A stretch of DNA of 64,000 bases from Punica granatum (lineage: Eukaryota; Streptophyta; Magnoliopsida; Myrtales; Lythraceae), in the NCBI RefSeq assembly GCF_007655135.1, contig NC_045131.1:28070001-28134000 (forward strand), read 5' to 3'. Shown here piece by piece: positions 60,011-64,000 of the stretch (its first letter is position 1; every line of letters begins with the position of its first letter). The position numbers and the translations under genes are program-made. The notes under the pieces are model-generated. The model ran no database searches and was not told where the DNA came from. It worked only from the letters and a program-made list of their open reading frames with translations.

Positions 60011-60175
60011 TAAAATTAGGCTAACAGATGATAGAGCATATGACCTACACTATATGAAAGGCAATTTTAGAGACCTTTCGCAATATATAATTTTGGTACA
60101 GAATTAAAAAAAATGGAAATGGATACTGTTGGATGCAGTGTATGTAAGTAAATGGCTTAATATTTTCTTCTTGTA

Positions 60176-60917
60176 CTAATTTATCGAACCCCTGTGTTGC
60201 ACGAATTTTATAAAGAAACTATCATCTAAAACTTTAAATATGAAAATAATTTGCATAAACTTATAGTTTATTATTTATTTTATAAACTTTAATGCGGTAA
60301 AATTTAAACTTGTGATAGAATATATATATTAAATATATTAAAAGTTCTCAAGTAAGCAATTCATGTAATATATATATCATTATCATTAAATAAATTATTA
60401 AAATTTAAGTACCTTTTTAGATAGATTCTTAGTTTTATTTGTTTAAAGAAAAAATAATGCAGAGGCCATCAAATCGCTAAACTTCATTAGTTGCTTGTGC
60501 TTTTTTTTAATTGATATACAATATATTAAATTTTATAAATTTGAATACTTTCAAATAAAATGATCCAATCACTTGAATGAGAAATTTACTTAATTAAGTT
60601 TTTTTAGGATTAGCTATAATTCCTATAACTTATTAGACTAATTTTAGTTTATATAATTACAAATGATTCTTTATTTTCTTTAAAAATATGAATTTATTTA
60701 TTTTATTAACGAAATGATAATAAGCGATAAAAAAATTTAAAAATATTCTTTCATACTTCTTTGAATACATATTTTATATTCATATATTGTAATTAATTAT
60801 AATATTAACCATATATCATTTAATTTCTAAATAGTATATTAACATATGAATTAATTATGGATTTATTGTTTTACCCCCATTTATTAGGATGTTATCAACT
60901 TTATATACATATATAGA
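60176..60917 (-). mobile_element. Helitron-like element
   Basis: On the minus strand it begins TCTATATATGTATATAAAG after a host A (60918) and ends AAATTAG before a host T (60175). GTGCAACAC lies about 16 nt before the end as a small hairpin. The terminal TTAG departs from CTRR by one base, so confidence is moderate. Confidence 0.45.
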
Positions 60918-60963
60918 TTTGCGTTTTCATTATTTCAGTTTTCCTCTCCAAGAGAACAAATTA

Positions 60964-61636
60964 TCTATATATATAAACTTGACTATAACCTAGTAAATAG
61001 GGTCGAATTGGTAAATGGTATATGTAAAGAGGGATTTAATGGTAATTAAATATACAGTTCATTCATACAAACATCATTTTATTTATTATTTAAAATAATA
61101 AATAAGTTCATCTATAGTTACAATTTATATTATATATATATAAAGTTGAATACGATATAATAATAGTGGCATAATAAGTTTATATACAATTAGGACTTAA
61201 TAGGATTAAATTATTAGATGCATATAAATTAAGATTTTTGTAATAAAAATACTTAATTAATTTTATTATATGCGTATTTGGATGTGAAATATATTATTTT
61301 AGTATATTCATGAAATTTAAATATATATATATATATTTATTTATAATATAAACTTGACTACAATAGGGTCAAATTGGTAAGAGCAGTACATGTAAATAGG
61401 TGTTTGCCAGTCATACAATTAATTTATATAATTATCATTTTTTATATTATTTGAAATAATAAATACGTTCTTCTATAGTTACAATGATTTAATACAATTA
61501 AGACTAAATAGCATTAAATTAGTAAATAAATATATATTAAGAGCTTATAAACAAAAATATTTAATAATTTCAATATGCACGCATAAATATATTTAGTGAA
61601 ATATATTAGTTTTAATATATTCACAAAAGTATGATG
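60964..61636 (+). repeat. Diverged tandem repeat with Helitron-type 5' end
   Basis: TATAAACTTGACTA ... AGGGTC-AATTGGTAA, then CAT-ATTTATTTGAAATAATAAATA, TCTATAGTTACAAT, and ATATTAGTTTTAATATATTCA-like blocks occur in the same order at about 60973-61320 and 61348-61636. The first copy begins A|TCTATATATATAAACTTG, a Helitron-style 5' terminus, but no 3' hairpin end was found. Confidence 0.5.
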
Positions 61637-61819
61637 ATTAATAATTTTTTTTTCTGATTTGGAGAAATGATAATTCTGATAGTGTTATATCACTACTCCT
61701 TCTCTAATATTAATATTAATATATGAATTAGTCATAATTTTTTGAGGCACTTAAATATAATTATTAGATATTATATACTTTATAAAAAATAATTATTTAT
61801 GAAAAATTTGAAATCTTAC

Positions 61820-62545
61820 TAAAAGCAATTAATGTTTGAATAAGGTCAGTACAATTAGAGTAGTATTGATCACGTCGAAAATTGTCGACGGGTAAATAAC
61901 TAGAAAACCAAGCGTGTTAGGGCGTTGTTCCAAGAAAATTACTGACATGACACTAGTCGGCTCTACCGATATAGCGCATCGTACTACAGCCTTGAGAGTC
62001 CGCGGGACTGAACAACGATTGGGTTTCAAATAGATGAAGTAGACGGTTGAATAAACCTTAGACGATCTCACAGCTCGAGGATTTAGCTTTTATAAATTCT
62101 CTATTACTACTTCGTGCTCCTTCGAACAAGAGTAACAAGACAGATTAATAGGGCCATGTTGAGAGTGGGTCTCGGCCTTCAATGACCGAAAATAAGGAAT
62201 ATAGGCCTAAAACTAGACTCGATGGGATATACGCCAGAGGACGATGCAACCACAAACCCAGGAAGATTTGTAGCACGTGGATCTCAGTCTCATAAAGCTG
62301 AGAGAAACCGCACTTAAGTCCGGAAACCTAAGCTCGAGTAGAAACCCGTTCCTTTCCCGGAGCTCGAAAAGGGATAGAAGGATAGGTGTTGAATGATCAG
62401 CGGTTACGAAGAGTTAAAGGTGCATGGTATTGAAAGTGCTAGAAAGATAGATATTGAATGTGCGATCATGTAAGTGCAATGAAAAGTAAAGTGCTAGGAA
62501 AAAAAAAAGAGATAGAAAAATTTTAGTGCATTGATAGTTGTGCCG
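61820..62545. other. Unassigned GC-richer segment, probably retroelement-derived
   Basis: This block is less AT-rich than its surroundings and rich in CTCGAG-like and CGA motifs, without a coherent ORF on either strand (the longest is 80 aa, no domain). It resembles an LTR or internal non-coding region in composition, but I find no paired repeat, primer-binding site or purine tract. Confidence 0.3.
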
Positions 62546-64000
62546 AATGGACCCCTACAATGAATTAGAACACACATATTTATAGGCACTACAATGAAAT
62601 CTTAGAATATATGTCTAAATGGATACGCCTATAATTACGAGATATCAAGACAATATCAAATAAGAAATTGACTACTAGGACTGTCTAGATTGCTTAAAAA
62701 TAAGATATCAAATAAAATCAAAGAACTATCTGACTTGCTCGACTTCCTAAAATCAAAGATAATACGAGATCTTCACATGTTTGCTCACCAAGAATTATCG
62801 ACTGCCAAAGGGAGTAAAATCCGCCTGCCCATCTCGGTTGAATGTGCATGTCCCTGCCATATCAAATTCCTCCTTGATGGGCTCATAAACTAGGCTTGAT
62901 TCAAATGGCTTTGACTCCATAAACATCTTGGGCGTTTCTTTCTTCATTCGGACATCAATCCGATGCGGCCGCATATTGACGTCTGCGGCCTGTCTCTTCA
63001 AATTCAAATCAACACATTAAAAGCTTGGGAAAAAATCATCGAGACATCAAATACACATCACGACTAAGTTATTTCGCATATTACGGAAAATATGCGTAAT
63101 AAGTAGAAAAATCATACTACTGGAAAGAACAAACATCTACCATTGAAGAATGATTCAACAAAATAAGAAATGTTGAAATTTAAACCGAAAACATCTAACG
63201 TAATCATAACTGGTTACCAAGGATAAGGCAGGGCAATCGAATAGGTAGTAGGTAATGAATGACGAAAATAAACCATGCCATGTACATGATTATGAAATCC
63301 GTCAATCGGATAAGGAACCACAACATCCTACCCAGACATACAGCAAGTTGGAATCAGTTCTATTGTATCATCAATTTCATGCGCTCAATTACGCATAGGG
63401 TGTTCGGGTCCTGGTATCCTATTTTTTTCATGATACCCGAACCTTATCATGTATCGAACATATTCTAAAATTTTGGAAACAAACCCTACCATGTTGAGTC
63501 ATGTAACTGAAACCTATCTGAACTTGTATTATATTACAGGTTCTAAGTACCTTATTGGAACCTGTAAATTTTTTTGTCTCACTAAATAAAATCGAAAATC
63601 TATCATTCATAATCAGTAATAATGCAAAACAGAATGTCGATATAGATTTAGATTAATTCATAATATATCAACAATAAAGATTAATATGTTTCATCAATCC
63701 ATCCATAAAACTAAACATATGTACTACGATCAAGCCTCACAGAAGGACAGATCGAGGTAGTCGAACCAAAGCTATTGACGATAAGGAATGCAAAGCTTCC
63801 ACCAAAAGAGAAAGGGAGAGACAAAGAGAGGAAGAGGGTAAAGTAGAAGGGAAATATATATATGAATATAACTAGAAAAAATTATTATCGGGTCCGAGTA
63901 TCGGTTTATAATTAATTAATTGTTTCTGATTCACCGGCTTTTATGACCCTTTTAGGTTCAATAAAAAATCAAGATATGGAAAATTAAAAATAAATTTTAT
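62546..64000. other. Intergenic, no supported gene
   Basis: A 70-aa minus-strand open frame at 62795-63007 has no recognised domain. At 63395-63570, GGGTCCTGGTATCC, GATACCCGAACC and GGTTCTAAGTACC/GGAACC repeats suggest remains of a TIR element, without clear ends. Confidence 0.35.

Overview
The window is nuclear DNA from a flowering plant, most likely a eudicot. It is AT-rich, has GT-AG introns of typical plant size, plant-specific gene families (R2R3-MYB, WRC-JmjC, plant ENT, bHLH52/53-type) and a dense layer of plant transposable elements. I cannot name the species from sequence alone. There are no rRNA or tRNA genes, no CRISPR and no bacterial features.

Genes: (1) 5854-7392 (+), an S11-type R2R3-MYB with three exons; its exon 2 is 129 nt instead of the family's 130, which breaks the frame. 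(2) 16986-21865 (-), a 12-exon, 986-aa KDM3-type protein with WRC, RING-like and JmjC domains; the two Fe(II)-binding histidines and the usual 2-oxoglutarate lysine of the JmjC fold are replaced. (3) 23788-24453 (-), an RNase H-like ORF with its catalytic residues intact, LINE-related or domesticated. (4) 32395-33613 (-), a two-exon bHLH protein lacking the E-box-reading His and Glu. (5) 36014-38412 (-), an intact nine-exon equilibrative nucleoside transporter (ENT3-like). (6) 48808-51345 (-), a second ENT copy in the same orientation that is a clear pseudogene.

Mobile DNA, left to right: the 3' end of a Ty3/gypsy element (1-3079); a CACTA-ended MITE (4234-4680); a 291-bp mini-Helitron (12667-12957); a nested MITE (13869-14317); another short Helitron (26486-27051); a 490-bp TIR element (27233-27722); a tandem duplication carrying two copies of a TRIM (39447-41054); several SINE copies; TIR elements at 44339-44928 and 58940-60010; and further Helitron-like copies at 44966-45513, 57369-58340 and 60176-60917.

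The most unusual object is 51442-56722. It has 185-bp outer LTRs with a perfect 5-bp target duplication. Inside it holds a Tork/Tnt1-like copia gag-pol followed by a second, unrelated 693-bp LTR, a second primer-binding site and a short TRIM-like interior. It reads as a copia one-LTR circle recombined into a TRIM at their shared primer-binding site. It sits in the 5' flank of the dead ENT copy. The gene-poor stretches between these features are AT-rich and mostly hold old element debris.
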